Source: Roseicyclus amphidinii (GTDB taxonomy: Bacteria > Pseudomonadota > Alphaproteobacteria > Rhodobacterales > Rhodobacteraceae). Taken from it: a stretch of DNA of 43,985 nt. The notes below the pieces were generated by a model. That model had not been told where the DNA came from, searched no databases, and worked only from the letters and a program-made list of their open reading frames with translations. Both the position numbers and the translations under genes were made by a program. This document shows, one piece after another, positions 17,008 to 24,717 of the stretch. Where the stretch lies: assembly GCF_030163755.1 (NCBI RefSeq), contig NZ_JASJOE010000028.1:1-43985 (forward strand), read 5' to 3'. Within the stretch, counting starts at the first letter, position 1; each line of letters starts with the position of its first letter.

Positions 17008-17861
17008 GCGGTGATCTGCAATCGGCGCGCGCGGTCGCGGCGGGTCAGGTAATCGGCCAGCCGCGCCATGGGGATGGTGGCCAGCAGGAAGAGGCCCGCG
17101 GCCACGATCAGCGAGGAATAGTTGAAGGTGGTGGCGGTGTAGATCTGCGCCTCGCGCACCGCGTCGCGGACGCCGATGACCGACAGGAGGGCCACGTCCT
17201 TTTGCAGGGCGACGACGATGTTCATCAGCGCGGGCACCACGTTGCGCAGCGCCTGCGGCAGGATGGCGTGGACCATGGTCTGCCATTCGCTCAGGCCCAG
17301 CGATTTGGCGGCGGCGCGCTGGCCCTCGTGGACCGCGTCGATGCCGGAGCGGTAGATCTCGGCGACATAGGCCGAGTAGCTGAGAACCATGGCAACGCCG
17401 CCCCAGAAGAGGCCCGAATTGGGCAGGCCCGGCAGGTTCAGCGCGGGCACGCCGAAGCCGAAGAGGAGGACGAGCAACAGGACGGGGACGCCGCGGAAGA
17501 TGTCGATGTAGAGCACCACCATCAGCCGGAAGGGGGCGAACCACGGCGCGCGGAGGGCGCGGATCACGGCGAGCACCAGCGACCAGAGCAGGATCGCGGC
17601 CAGCACCGTCAGCCAGACCTGGATGTTGATCCAGAAGCCCTGCAGCACGCGGGGGAAGGCCGCGACCATCGCGTCGAGGTTGAAGAACTGGAGCTTGATG
17701 CGCGGCCATTGTTCGGCCGAGGTGATGGCCCAGCCGAGCGCGCCGAAGACGATCAGCACGCTGATCGCGCTGATCGCCGAGGGGAGTGCCGCCGCGCGCC
17801 AGTCGAAGCCGCGTTTCGGGGGCGGCGGGGGTGGACCCCGCCGCGCCTTGTCCATGCTCAT
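17004..17861 (-). CDS. Polar amino acid ABC transporter, permease
   Basis: 285-aa inner-membrane permease of the HisM/GlnP family. A proline-rich cytoplasmic N-terminus (PPPPPPKRGFD) is followed by about five or six helices. The EAA loop that docks the ATPase is visible in AAKSLGLSEWQTMVHAILPQ, and the family block DIFRGVPVLLLVLLFGFG occurs in the middle. The start overlaps the binding-protein stop and the end overlaps the ATPase start (both ATGA), so all three are translationally coupled. An alternative Met lies two codons in. Substrate class amino acid; specific one unknown. Confidence 0.93.
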   Translation of the reverse strand: MSMDKARRGPPPPPPKRGFDWRAAALPSAISAISVLIVFGALGWAITSAEQWPRIKLQFFNLDAMVAAFPRVLQGFWINIQVWLTVLAAILLWSLVLAVIRALRAPWFAPFRLMVVLYIDIFRGVPVLLLVLLFGFGVPALNLPGLPNSGLFWGGVAMVLSYSAYVAEIYRSGIDAVHEGQRAAAKSLGLSEWQTMVHAILPQALRNVVPALMNIVVALQKDVALLSVIGVRDAVREAQIYTATTFNYSSLIVAAGLFLLATIPMARLADYLTRRDRARRLQITA

Positions 17862-18697
17862 TCGGTGATGATCGGCAGATCCGGGTCGGCCACCAGCCAG
17901 GTGGCGACCAGCTCATCCACAGTGCCGCGTTCGATGAGGGCGCTCAGCGCCTCGTCGACCCAGTCGACCAGCGGGTTGCCGAACTCGAACAGCAGGCCGT
18001 GGCCGCGGTCGTTCTCATCCGCCGGAAGCAGCGCGACGATCGAGGCGTCGGGCACCTGCACGGCGGTCACGAAAAGCGCGGTCGGCAGGGCGGCCAGCGT
18101 CACGTCGATCTGGCCCGCCTGCATCGCCTGGAAGACGTCGACCTGCTCGTTGTAGATCGCGGCGTCGTCGATGCCGAGGACGTTGACGAGGTAGTCGTTG
18201 TCGGTCGTGCCGATCACGGCGCCCCAGCGCAAGCTGCGCAGATCCTCGAAGCTGGTGGCGGTTTCGGCCGCCGTGCCGGGGAGCGCGATGACGGCTTTCT
18301 GCGGCTGGTAGTAGACTTGGGAGAAGGTGACGATCTCGGCGCGGGCTTCGGTGACGGAGATCTGCTGGATGCCGAAATCATAGGGTTTCGCGCCGGGCGC
18401 GATGGCCTGGTCGAAGGTCTGGCCGACCCAGACGACCTGGTCCGCGGCAAAGCCCATCTCCTCGGCCAGCGCGTAGACGAGGCCGTTCTCGAAGCCTTCG
18501 CCGCCGGCGGGGTCGTTGTTCATCATCCAGGGCGGATAGACCGGGTCGCCGGTGCCGACGGTCAGCTGGCCGGGTGTGAACAGGCGCGGGTCCTGCGGCG
18601 TGCGCTCCTGCGCGTCGGCGGCAAAGGGCAGCGCGGTCAGAAGCGCCGCGGCAAGCGCCAGCGTGGTGCCGCGCGCGAGGTCGAAAACGGAGGTCAT
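17858..18697 (-). CDS. ABC transporter substrate-binding protein, family 3 (amino acid)
   Basis: 279-aa periplasmic receptor delivering substrate to the permease. Residues 1-29 form a signal peptide, with a hydrophobic core LALAAALLTALPFAA and likely cleavage after ADA. The mature part begins with QLTVGTGDPVYPPWMM, the usual family-3 N-lobe strand, and has a hinge region with GAVIGTTDNDYLV. An Arg that would bind an amino acid carboxylate is not obvious at the usual SxR spot (ISVTEARAEIVTFS keeps the E-R pattern). It is first in the operon and separated by 149 nt from the small upstream gene. Confidence 0.92.
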   Translation of the reverse strand: MTSVFDLARGTTLALAAALLTALPFAADAQERTPQDPRLFTPGQLTVGTGDPVYPPWMMNNDPAGGEGFENGLVYALAEEMGFAADQVVWVGQTFDQAIAPGAKPYDFGIQQISVTEARAEIVTFSQVYYQPQKAVIALPGTAAETATSFEDLRSLRWGAVIGTTDNDYLVNVLGIDDAAIYNEQVDVFQAMQAGQIDVTLAALPTALFVTAVQVPDASIVALLPADENDRGHGLLFEFGNPLVDWVDEALSALIERGTVDELVATWLVADPDLPIITE

Positions 18698-18846
18698 CGG
18701 GTCAATCCTTCGCTGTTGGTCGGCCCGTCTGGGCGGGCATCGAGGCGCAAGATTAGCGGCGGCCCCGTCGGGCTGCAATTCCCCGTGGGGCGGGTTGTGC
18801 CGATGCACCGGGCAAATGCCGCCAAAACGGGCAGTGGGCGGGCCAA

Positions 18847-18990
18847 TTACCGCCAGAAGGCGAGCCACTGCAGAAGGTCGGTGAAGCGACGGGCAAGGTT
18901 CAGTGACAGGTCCCAGCCGAAAAGCGTGGCATCGACGGCGAGGAAGGCCGCGATGCAGAGGCCCAGAAAGATCGCCAGCCCGTTGGTCAT
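18847..18990 (-). CDS. Small membrane protein (47 aa)
   Basis: 47-aa protein MTNGLAIFLGLCIAAFLAVD followed by a short amphipathic second half that includes DLSLNLARRFTDLLQWLAF. One N-terminal membrane helix and a likely membrane-surface helix. Proteins of this shape occur next to gap genes in Rhodobacterales and, from memory, are sometimes mislabelled as glyceraldehyde-3-phosphate dehydrogenase. There is no dehydrogenase motif here, so that name should not be used. No strong ribosome site (only GGGGCAGGC upstream). Function unknown. Confidence 0.6.
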   Translation of the reverse strand: MTNGLAIFLGLCIAAFLAVDATLFGWDLSLNLARRFTDLLQWLAFWR

Positions 18991-19057
18991 GCCTGCCCCT
19001 TTCGCGTTGCGCGCGGACCCTGCCACGGCGGCGCGGGCAGGCAAAGGGGCAAATCGC

Positions 19058-19591
19058 TCATGCGCTGCGCGGGGCAGACAGCGGGGCCGCGGGCTCGGCG
19101 GGGTCGTCCATCAGGTCTTCGATCAGAAGGCTCAGCAGCTCGCCCCGGTTCGACACGCCCGCCTTGCGATAGATCGCGTTCAGGTGGCTTTTCACCGTCC
19201 CCTCGGCCGAGCCGCGCAGCCGCGCGATCTCGGCGATGGGAAGCCCCTTGACCGTGAACCAGGCGACATCGGCCTCGGAGGCGGTGAGCGACCAGTCGCG
19301 GAAATGCGCCTCGATCACGTCGTGCAGGGCGCTTGCGGCCATGCTGACCTGCCGCTCCAGATGCGCCTTGCGCGCCAGCAGGCGCAAGAGCACCCGGATC
19401 TCGAAGGCGATGCCCGCGATCAGGCCCGCGACCGCGGCGGCCTCGACCGCGAAATGCCAGTCGAGCGGCCAGAGCGTCTGCATCGCGCCGCCGTCCAGCA
19501 CCACGTCGAACAGGAAGATCCCCGCGCAGGCCCCCTGCGCAAGGATCAGGGCGGCAAGCGCCATCGGGTTTTCGGACAGGCCGCGGATCAT
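19058..19591 (-). CDS. Membrane-bound LuxR-type transcriptional regulator
   Basis: 177-aa regulator with two N-terminal membrane helices (about residues 10-30 and 44-66) and a C-terminal LuxR/GerE helix-turn-helix (about 110-165) with GLPIAEIARLRGSAEGTVKS and HLNAIYRKAGVSNRGELLSL. There is no receiver or autoinducer-binding domain, so any signal is likely sensed at the membrane or through a partner. Its ATG overlaps the cytochrome b561 stop by 4 nt (ATGA), tying it to that gene and to the PepSY gene upstream; a role in reporting on this redox module is inferred. Confidence 0.85.
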   Translation of the reverse strand: MIRGLSENPMALAALILAQGACAGIFLFDVVLDGGAMQTLWPLDWHFAVEAAAVAGLIAGIAFEIRVLLRLLARKAHLERQVSMAASALHDVIEAHFRDWSLTASEADVAWFTVKGLPIAEIARLRGSAEGTVKSHLNAIYRKAGVSNRGELLSLLIEDLMDDPAEPAAPLSAPRSA

Positions 19592-20127
19592 TCGACGATG
19601 GTAGCATCGTCCGGGACGGACTTGACCCCCGAGACCATGGCCCGCGGCAAATTCACGCCGGTGCGGATCGATTCCCAGATCACCGCGGCGATATGGGCGA
19701 CGATCGAGATCTCGGCCCAGCTGACCAGAACCTCGTGCGTCTCCTCGACCCAGCCGACACCCCAGAAGGCGTTGGTGGTCATCATGTAGCCGGTCGCCCC
19801 GATCAACAGGATCGTGGCCAGCAGGTTGAGGATCATCAGCGCCCCCAGCGGCGTGTGGCCGAGGTGGACACGGTGGCGGCCGGTGGCGATGTCCTGCAGC
19901 TGCTGCAGGGCGGCGCGGGGGGAGGGCAGGAAATCGGCGAAGCGCGCGTGGCGCGGGCCGATCAGGCCCCAGATCAGGCGCGCCGCGATCAGCGCGACGG
20001 CGGCATAGCCGACCCATTCGTGCAGCGTGCTTTCGTCGTCGGTGAACAGTGCGTTGGCGGCGAAGAGGCCGACGAGCGACCAGTGGAAGAGCCGGATGAA
20101 CGGGTCCCAGACGGGGTGACGGGTCAT
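19588..20127 (-). CDS. Cytochrome b561-family di-haem membrane protein
   Basis: 179-aa inner-membrane electron carrier of the b561/Ni-Fe hydrogenase B-type cytochrome group. It starts HPVWDPFIRLFHWSLVGLF, the family's first helix with a haem-ligand His. Further His residues occur in LHEWVGYAAV, THEVLVSW and VAHIAAVIWESI. About four transmembrane helices are expected. In other Rhodobacterales such a protein accompanies a PepSY-domain protein, which is the gene just upstream here. Electron donor and acceptor are not known. Stop codon overlaps the LuxR start. Confidence 0.88.
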   Translation of the reverse strand: MTRHPVWDPFIRLFHWSLVGLFAANALFTDDESTLHEWVGYAAVALIAARLIWGLIGPRHARFADFLPSPRAALQQLQDIATGRHRVHLGHTPLGALMILNLLATILLIGATGYMMTTNAFWGVGWVEETHEVLVSWAEISIVAHIAAVIWESIRTGVNLPRAMVSGVKSVPDDATIVE

Positions 20128-20191
20128 GGTTGCGATCCTTGGATGAGGGGGTGCCCGAGGGGAGGCGAAGGGACAGAGCCCCCCCGTCGGG

Positions 20192-20207
20192 CCACGGACG
20201 ACCGTGG
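20192..20207 (-). terminator. Small hairpin just after the PepSY gene
   Basis: CCACGG-ACGA-CCGTGG, a 6-bp stem with a 4-nt loop, lies 2 nt past the PepSY stop and has no T run. It may act as an attenuator or mRNA 3'-end stabiliser between PepSY and cytochrome b561. Confidence 0.3.
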
Positions 20208-20209
20208 GG

Positions 20210-20458
20210 TCAGTCGTCGCGCTTGGTGCGGACGATCTGCATGTCGGCGTCGATGTAGAGCTCGTAGCGCTGGCCGTTCTTCAGGGCATAGGCCTCGAAC
20301 ATGCCGTCCTCGGTCTGGATCTGGCGGACCTCGTAGCCCTCGGCCTCGAGCAGGGTGCGGATGGCGGTTTGCGTCTCTTCCGAGACGGGCGTGTCGGGCG
20401 ACGCGAGCGCCATGCCGGGCAGGGCGATGGCGAGGGCGGCGGGGAGGATGCGGTTCAT
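20210..20458 (-). CDS. PepSY-domain periplasmic protein
   Basis: 82-aa secreted protein. Residues 1-20 (MNRILPAALAIALPGMALA) are a signal peptide with cleavage after ALA. The rest is one PepSY/YpeB-like domain, with TAIRTLLEAEGYEVRQIQTE, GMFEAYALKNGQRYELYID and ending MQIVRTKRDD. PepSY proteins bind partner proteins or metals in the periplasm; with a cytochrome b561 gene downstream, a role in an electron-transfer module is likely. Ribosome site AGGAGA precedes the ATG. It is divergent from ccdAB and starts the PepSY-cytochrome-LuxR set. Confidence 0.8.
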   Translation of the reverse strand: MNRILPAALAIALPGMALASPDTPVSEETQTAIRTLLEAEGYEVRQIQTEDGMFEAYALKNGQRYELYIDADMQIVRTKRDD

Positions 20459-20638
20459 GGGGTCAGTCTCCTGTGGTGTGACGCTGCGGGATGCGGCGCC
20501 TTGACGAGACGGGAGATGACGGGTCGGGGCGGCCTGCGCCATTGGACCGGGGTTGGGACGGGGGTGGGCAAACCTTTGGCAGAGGCGTCTGCAACTGCGG
20601 TTGAGGGGCGCGCGACGGCCTTGAACGCTGCTGGTGCG

Positions 20639-20667
20639 TTGCAAGGTCGAGGCTGGGGCGGTATGAT
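20639..20667 (+). promoter_or_regulatory. Strong sigma70-type promoter of ccdAB
   Basis: TTGCAA (20639-20644), exactly 17 nt, TATGAT (20662-20667). This is the closest match to consensus in the window. The palindrome ATGATCAT (20663-20670) overlaps the -10 box and could be the autorepression site. GGAGGG precedes the ATG at 20693. Confidence 0.65.
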
Positions 20668-20692
20668 CATGCGGTATTTCGGAGGGTGCTGA

Positions 20693-20947
20693 ATGTCTTC
20701 GAGCGCGAAACGAAAGACCTCTCTCAGTCTCGATGCGGCGGCGCTTGACGAGGCCCGCGCGCTGGGCGTCAACGTCTCGGCCGTGGCCGAGGCCGCCCTG
20801 CGCACCGCGCTGGCCGAGGCGCGGCAGCGGCAGTGGCTCGAGGAGAACGCCGAGGCCTTTGCAGCGCAGGCCCGCTGGCACGCGGAGAACGGTCATCCGC
20901 TGGCCGAGATCATGGCGGGGCCGGGCCGGGCGACATGGACGGACTGA
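20693..20947 (+). CDS. ccdA: CcdA-family antitoxin
   Basis: 84-aa antitoxin of a type II toxin-antitoxin pair. The N-terminal half resembles the ribbon-helix-helix DNA-binding domain of CcdA (KRKTSLSLDAAALDEARALG then NVSAVAEAALRTALAEAR). The C-terminal half, with WLEENAEAFAAQARWHAENG then HPLAEIMAG, fits the CcdA region that wraps the toxin. It has a strong promoter and a GGAGGG ribosome site 7 nt before the ATG. The toxin gene overlaps its end by 13 nt. Autorepression of the operon is typical of the family. Confidence 0.88.
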   Translation: MSSSAKRKTSLSLDAAALDEARALGVNVSAVAEAALRTALAEARQRQWLEENAEAFAAQARWHAENGHPLAEIMAGPGRATWTD

Positions 20948-21225
20948 CCCGGTTCGACATCGCCGAGTTTCGCGGCACGCTGATGGTGGTCGTGGAAAGC
21001 GACCTGTTGCCGCCCGATCCGACGGTCGTCATCATCCCGCTTCTGCCGGATTACCCCGCGGTCGCGCGGTTGAACCCGGTGATCGAGGTCGAGGGGCGGA
21101 AGCTGGTTCTGGCCACGCGCCTGATCGCCGCTGTCCGCCGGGCTCCCTTGGCGAAGGTCGGGACAGCAAAAGGCGCGGGCGATGCGATCACCCGCGCCTT
21201 GGATGTGCTGATCTCGGGGGTCTGA
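20935..21225 (+). CDS. ccdB: CcdB-family toxin, C-terminus atypical
   Basis: 96-aa protein matching CcdB, a DNA gyrase poison. It has LTRFDIAEFRGTLMVVVESD, the paired VIIPLLPDYPAVARLNPVIE strand region and KLVLATRLIAAVRRAPL. CcdB normally ends in Trp-Gly-Ile, with Trp99 wedging into GyrA. Here the tail is ALDVLISGV, so the Trp is Ser. This may mean a weakened toxin or a different target. It overlaps ccdA by 13 nt, and its stop is only 6 nt from the convergent gap2 stop. Length (101 aa usual) is near normal. Confidence 0.85.
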   Translation: MDGLTRFDIAEFRGTLMVVVESDLLPPDPTVVIIPLLPDYPAVARLNPVIEVEGRKLVLATRLIAAVRRAPLAKVGTAKGAGDAITRALDVLISGV

Positions 21226-21231
21226 GGCCGC

Positions 21232-22236
21232 TCAGTGCAGCAGCCGCCCCATCGCGGCGGAGACATCGGCCATGCGCGCCGAGAAACCCCATTCGTTGTC
21301 ATACCACGCCAGCACCCGGACGGTGCGGCCGCCCACGACCTTGGTCTGGTCGGGCGCGAAGATCGAGGAATGGGTGGTGTGGTTGAAGTCGATCGAGACC
21401 TTCGGCTCGGGGTCATAGGCCAGCACGCTGCGCATGTGGCCCTCGGCGGCCTCGCGGATGATCTCGTTCACGTCGGCGACGGTGACATCCTTGCCCGCCT
21501 CGAAGGTCAGGTCGACGGCCGAGACATTCGGCGTGGGCACGCGCAGCGCGGTGCCGTCGAGGCGGCCCTCGAGCTCCGGCAGAACCTCTTTCAGGGCCTT
21601 GGCGGCCCCGGTCGAGGTCGGGATCATCGCCATGGCCGCCGCGCGGGCGCGGTAGAGGTCCTTGTGGCGGCGGTCGAGCGTGGGCTGGTCGCCGGTGTAG
21701 CTGTGGATCGTCGTCATGATCCCGCGCTCGATGCCGATGGCATCGTTCAGCACCTTGGCCAGAGGCGCGAGGCAGTTGGTGGTGCAGGAGCCGTTCGAGA
21801 CGACATGGTGCGTGTCCAGAAGCTCGCGGTGGTTCACGCCGTAGACTATGGTCTTGTCGGCGTTCTTGGCCGGCGCCGAGACGAGCACGCGCTTGGCGCC
21901 GCGGGTCAGGTGGACGGCGGCGGCATCGCGGTTGTTGAACTTGCCGGTGCATTCGAGGACGACATCGCAGCCCTCCCAGTCCAGCTCGGCGGGGTCATAG
22001 GTCGAGAACACCTTCATCGGCCCGCGGCCAAGGTCCATCGTGTCGCCCGAGACGCGGACCTCGCCGGGGAAGCGGCCATGGACGCTGTCGTATTTCAGCA
22101 GGTGGGCGTTGGTCTCGATGGGGCCGGTGGCGTTGATCTTGACGACCTGCACGTCATTGCGGGCGGCCTCGGTGATATGGGCGAGCGTGCAGCGCCCGAT
22201 GCGGCCGAACCCGTTGATGCCGAGAGTGATCGTCAT
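21232..22236 (-). CDS. gap: Glyceraldehyde-3-phosphate dehydrogenase, second paralogue (predicted NADP-preferring)
   Basis: 334-aa paralogue of the protein at 15104-16108. The Rossmann start is [19 protein letters not shown] and the catalytic Cys lies in [12 protein letters not shown]. At the cofactor site it reads VVKINATG: the Asp that repels NADP+ is Ala, and the Leu-Pro pair is Arg-Arg (LDRRHKDL). From what is known of GapB and plastid enzymes this predicts NADP(H) use and a gluconeogenic bias. Upstream, three GTTAGCG-type half-palindromic sites (22327-22374) resemble the gap1 operator. Divergent from the DUF808 gene, convergent with ccdB. Confidence 0.93.
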   Translation of the reverse strand: MTITLGINGFGRIGRCTLAHITEAARNDVQVVKINATGPIETNAHLLKYDSVHGRFPGEVRVSGDTMDLGRGPMKVFSTYDPAELDWEGCDVVLECTGKFNNRDAAAVHLTRGAKRVLVSAPAKNADKTIVYGVNHRELLDTHHVVSNGSCTTNCLAPLAKVLNDAIGIERGIMTTIHSYTGDQPTLDRRHKDLYRARAAAMAMIPTSTGAAKALKEVLPELEGRLDGTALRVPTPNVSAVDLTFEAGKDVTVADVNEIIREAAEGHMRSVLAYDPEPKVSIDFNHTTHSSIFAPDQTKVVGGRTVRVLAWYDNEWGFSARMADVSAAMGRLLH

Positions 22237-22326
22237 GGATGAACCTTTCGTCCGTTCGCGCAGCGGTTGTCGCTGCGATAGCGAAAGGGGGCGCAGCCGC
22301 CAAGCCGGATTCCATGGGTTTTCCGG

Positions 22327-22374
22327 ATGTTAGCGTAACCGTTAGCGGAAACATGGCTGGTTTGCGCTAACACT
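22327..22374. promoter_or_regulatory. Cluster of three GTTAGCG-type operator sites between gap2 and DUF808
   Basis: ATGTTAGCGTAAC (22327-22339), CCGTTAGCGGAAACAT (22339-22354, 13 of 16 matches to the gap1 palindrome) and GGTTTGCGCTAACACT (22359-22374, the same core inverted). Spacing is about 12-20 bp. They lie 90-140 nt from the gap2 start and 65-110 nt from the DUF808 start. Confidence 0.6.
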
Positions 22375-22438
22375 TGTGGCTCGGGACACGGGCGGTAGAG
22401 TGCCCCGTGACGCGTGAAAGGTGCAAAAGGGGCAGGTC

Positions 22439-23401
22439 ATGGCAAGCGGACTTCTGGCATTGCTCGACGACGTTGCCGCCATCGCCAAGGTGGCCGCGGC
22501 CTCGGTCGACGACGTGATCGGGCAGGCGACCAAGGCGGGCGCCAAGGCCGCGGGCGCGGTGATCGACGACGCGGCGGTGACGCCGAAATACGTGCATGGC
22601 TTCGCGCCTGCGCGCGAGTTGCCGATCGTGTGGAAGATCGCCAAGGGCTCGATCTTCAACAAGGTGGTGATCCTGCTGCCCGCGGCGCTGCTGCTCTCGG
22701 CCTTCGCGCCCTGGGCCATCGCGCCGCTTCTGATGCTGGGGGGCTTCTACCTCTGTTTCGAGGGGGCCGAGAAGATCTGGCATTGGCTGAACCCGCCCGC
22801 CGATCACGCCACGCCGGTGGAGGAAAAGATCCTCGACGCCGCCCACCTGGAGGAACAGAAGGTGAAAGGCGCGATCAAGACGGATTTCATCCTGTCGGCC
22901 GAGATCATGACCATCGCGCTGGCCGCCCTCGAGACCGACTCGATCTGGTTCGAGGCCGCGGCCCTGCTGATCGTGGGGCTGGCGATCACGGCGCTGGTCT
23001 ACGGCTCGGTCGCGCTGATCGTGAAGGCGGACGACATCGGCCTGCACATGGCCGAGGCGGGGCGGACAGGGCTGGGCCGGGCCGTTGGGCGCGCCGTCGT
23101 GCGGGGGATGCCGGGGTTCCTGAAGGCGCTGATGGTGGTGGGCACCGGCGCGATGCTCTGGGTGGGCGGGGCCATCGTCACGCACGCGCTGGCGGGGATG
23201 GGCTGGCACGGACCCGAGGGCGTGGTCCATGCCATCGCCCACGCCTTCGCCGCGCTGGGCGGTTTCGCGGAATGGTTGGCGGGGGCGGTGCTGCACGGGG
23301 CGCTGGGCCTTGCGCTGGGCACCGCGCTGATGCCGCTGGTGGCCCGTGTGCTGGCACCGGTTCTGCGCGCCGTGGGGCTTGGCGGGGCCAAGGGGCATTG
23401 A
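22439..23401 (+). CDS. DUF808 family membrane protein (YedI-like)
   Basis: 320-aa inner-membrane protein of the DUF808/YedI family. It starts with the family hallmark MASGLLALLDDVAAIAKVAA, followed by VIDDAAVTPKYVHGF and about six hydrophobic segments. The loop with HWLNPPADHATPVEEK and the helix IKTDFILSAEIMTIALAAL are also typical. The start at 22439 follows AAAAGGGGCAGGTC; a GTG at 22421 is in frame but less likely. Function of the family is unknown. Its promoter region is shared with gap2 and holds three operator-like sites. Confidence 0.88.
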   Translation: MASGLLALLDDVAAIAKVAAASVDDVIGQATKAGAKAAGAVIDDAAVTPKYVHGFAPARELPIVWKIAKGSIFNKVVILLPAALLLSAFAPWAIAPLLMLGGFYLCFEGAEKIWHWLNPPADHATPVEEKILDAAHLEEQKVKGAIKTDFILSAEIMTIALAALETDSIWFEAAALLIVGLAITALVYGSVALIVKADDIGLHMAEAGRTGLGRAVGRAVVRGMPGFLKALMVVGTGAMLWVGGAIVTHALAGMGWHGPEGVVHAIAHAFAALGGFAEWLAGAVLHGALGLALGTALMPLVARVLAPVLRAVGLGGAKGH

Positions 23402-23513
23402 GCGGCGGCACCGGACGCGGGCAGGGCGCGCGGGACGCGGCCTCTTTCCTTTCTGGCCCGGCTCGCCTATGCAGCGGCCAGTTTTGTGACCTGCCGCGAA
23501 AAGACCAGCGCCC

Positions 23514-24674
23514 TTGATCCAGACCCTGACCACCACCGACGCCCTTGCCGCCTTCTGCGCCCGCGCGGCCGAAGCGCCTTACGTCACCGTCGACACCGAG
23601 TTCCTGCGCGAACGCACCTATTTCGCGCAGCTCTGCCTTGTCCAGCTGGCGCTGCCGGGCACCGAGGACACCGACGCGGTGCTGGTCGATCCGCTGGCCG
23701 AGGGGCTGTCGCTCGATCCGCTCTACGAGCTCTTTCGCGCGCCGGGCGTGGTCAAGGTGTTCCACGCCGCGCGGCAGGACCTGGAGATCTTCCACGTCGA
23801 GGGCGGCGTGGTGCCCGCGCCCTTGTTCGACACGCAGGTCGCCGCCATGGTCTGCGGTTTCGGCGACCAGGTCGGCTACGAGACGCTGGTGCGCAAGATC
23901 GCGCGCGCGCCGCTCGACAAGTCCTCGCGCTTCACCGACTGGTCGCGTCGCCCGCTGTCAGATGCGCAAAAGACCTATGCGTTGGCCGATGTGACCCATC
24001 TGCGCCAGATCTACGAGCATCTCGCCGGCGAACTGGCGCGCACGGGCCGCACCCACTGGCTCGAGGAAGAGCTCACGGCGCTGACCAATGCGGAGGCCTA
24101 TGTCACCGACCCGACCGAGGCGTGGAAGCGGCTGAAGGTCCGCACCAATTCCGGCAAGACGCTGGCCATCGCGCGGGAACTGGCGGCCTTCCGCGAGACT
24201 TATGCCCAGACCAAGAACATCCCGCGCAACCGCGTGCTGAAGGATGACGCGCTGATGGAGCTGGCCTCGACCAAGCCGAAATCGCTGGCCGACCTGTCCA
24301 AGTCGCGGCTCTTGCTGCGGGATGCGCGCAAGGGCGAGATCGCCGACGGGCTGGTCGCCGCGGTGCGCCGTGGCCTCGAACTGCCGGGCGAGAAGCACCC
24401 GAAGCCCGAGGAAGGGCGCGACCGGTCCAACATGAACCCCGCGCTCGCCGACCTGTTGCGCGTTCTGCTCAAGGCCAAGGCCGAGCAGGCGGGCGTCGCG
24501 GCCAAGCTGATCGCCTCGTCCTCGGATCTCGACGACATCGCCTGCGGGGCGCATGACGGGATCTGGGCGACGGGCTGGCGGCGCGAGGTTTTCGGCGAGG
24601 ATGCGCTGCGGCTTCTGCGTGGCGAGATCGCGCTGTCGGCGGTCGGCGACCAGGTCAGGATCGTTCCGGTCTGA
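23514..24674 (+). CDS. rnd: Ribonuclease D
   Basis: 386-aa 3'-5' exoribonuclease that trims tRNA 3' ends. The DEDDy catalytic set is visible: Asp27 and Glu29 in VTVDTEFLRE, the second Asp in FHAARQDLEIF, and Tyr plus the last Asp in KTYALADVTHLRQIY. HRDC-type domains follow (AFRETYAQTKNIPRNRVLKD, then an Arg/Lys-rich second copy). The start is a TTG at 23514, giving MIQTLTTTDAL; no ATG gives a full catalytic domain. Weak ribosome site. Convergent with the lipoprotein gene. Confidence 0.93.
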   Translation: MIQTLTTTDALAAFCARAAEAPYVTVDTEFLRERTYFAQLCLVQLALPGTEDTDAVLVDPLAEGLSLDPLYELFRAPGVVKVFHAARQDLEIFHVEGGVVPAPLFDTQVAAMVCGFGDQVGYETLVRKIARAPLDKSSRFTDWSRRPLSDAQKTYALADVTHLRQIYEHLAGELARTGRTHWLEEELTALTNAEAYVTDPTEAWKRLKVRTNSGKTLAIARELAAFRETYAQTKNIPRNRVLKDDALMELASTKPKSLADLSKSRLLLRDARKGEIADGLVAAVRRGLELPGEKHPKPEEGRDRSNMNPALADLLRVLLKAKAEQAGVAAKLIASSSDLDDIACGAHDGIWATGWRREVFGEDALRLLRGEIALSAVGDQVRIVPV

Positions 24675-24717
24675 CCGGCTGACCCTTTGACTTGCCCCCG
24701 CGGCCTGTCGCGCCGCC

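Noticed and set aside
18847-18990. Glyceraldehyde-3-phosphate dehydrogenase fragment
   Set aside because: 47 aa, hydrophobic, with none of the GAPDH motifs; the two real gap genes are elsewhere in the window.
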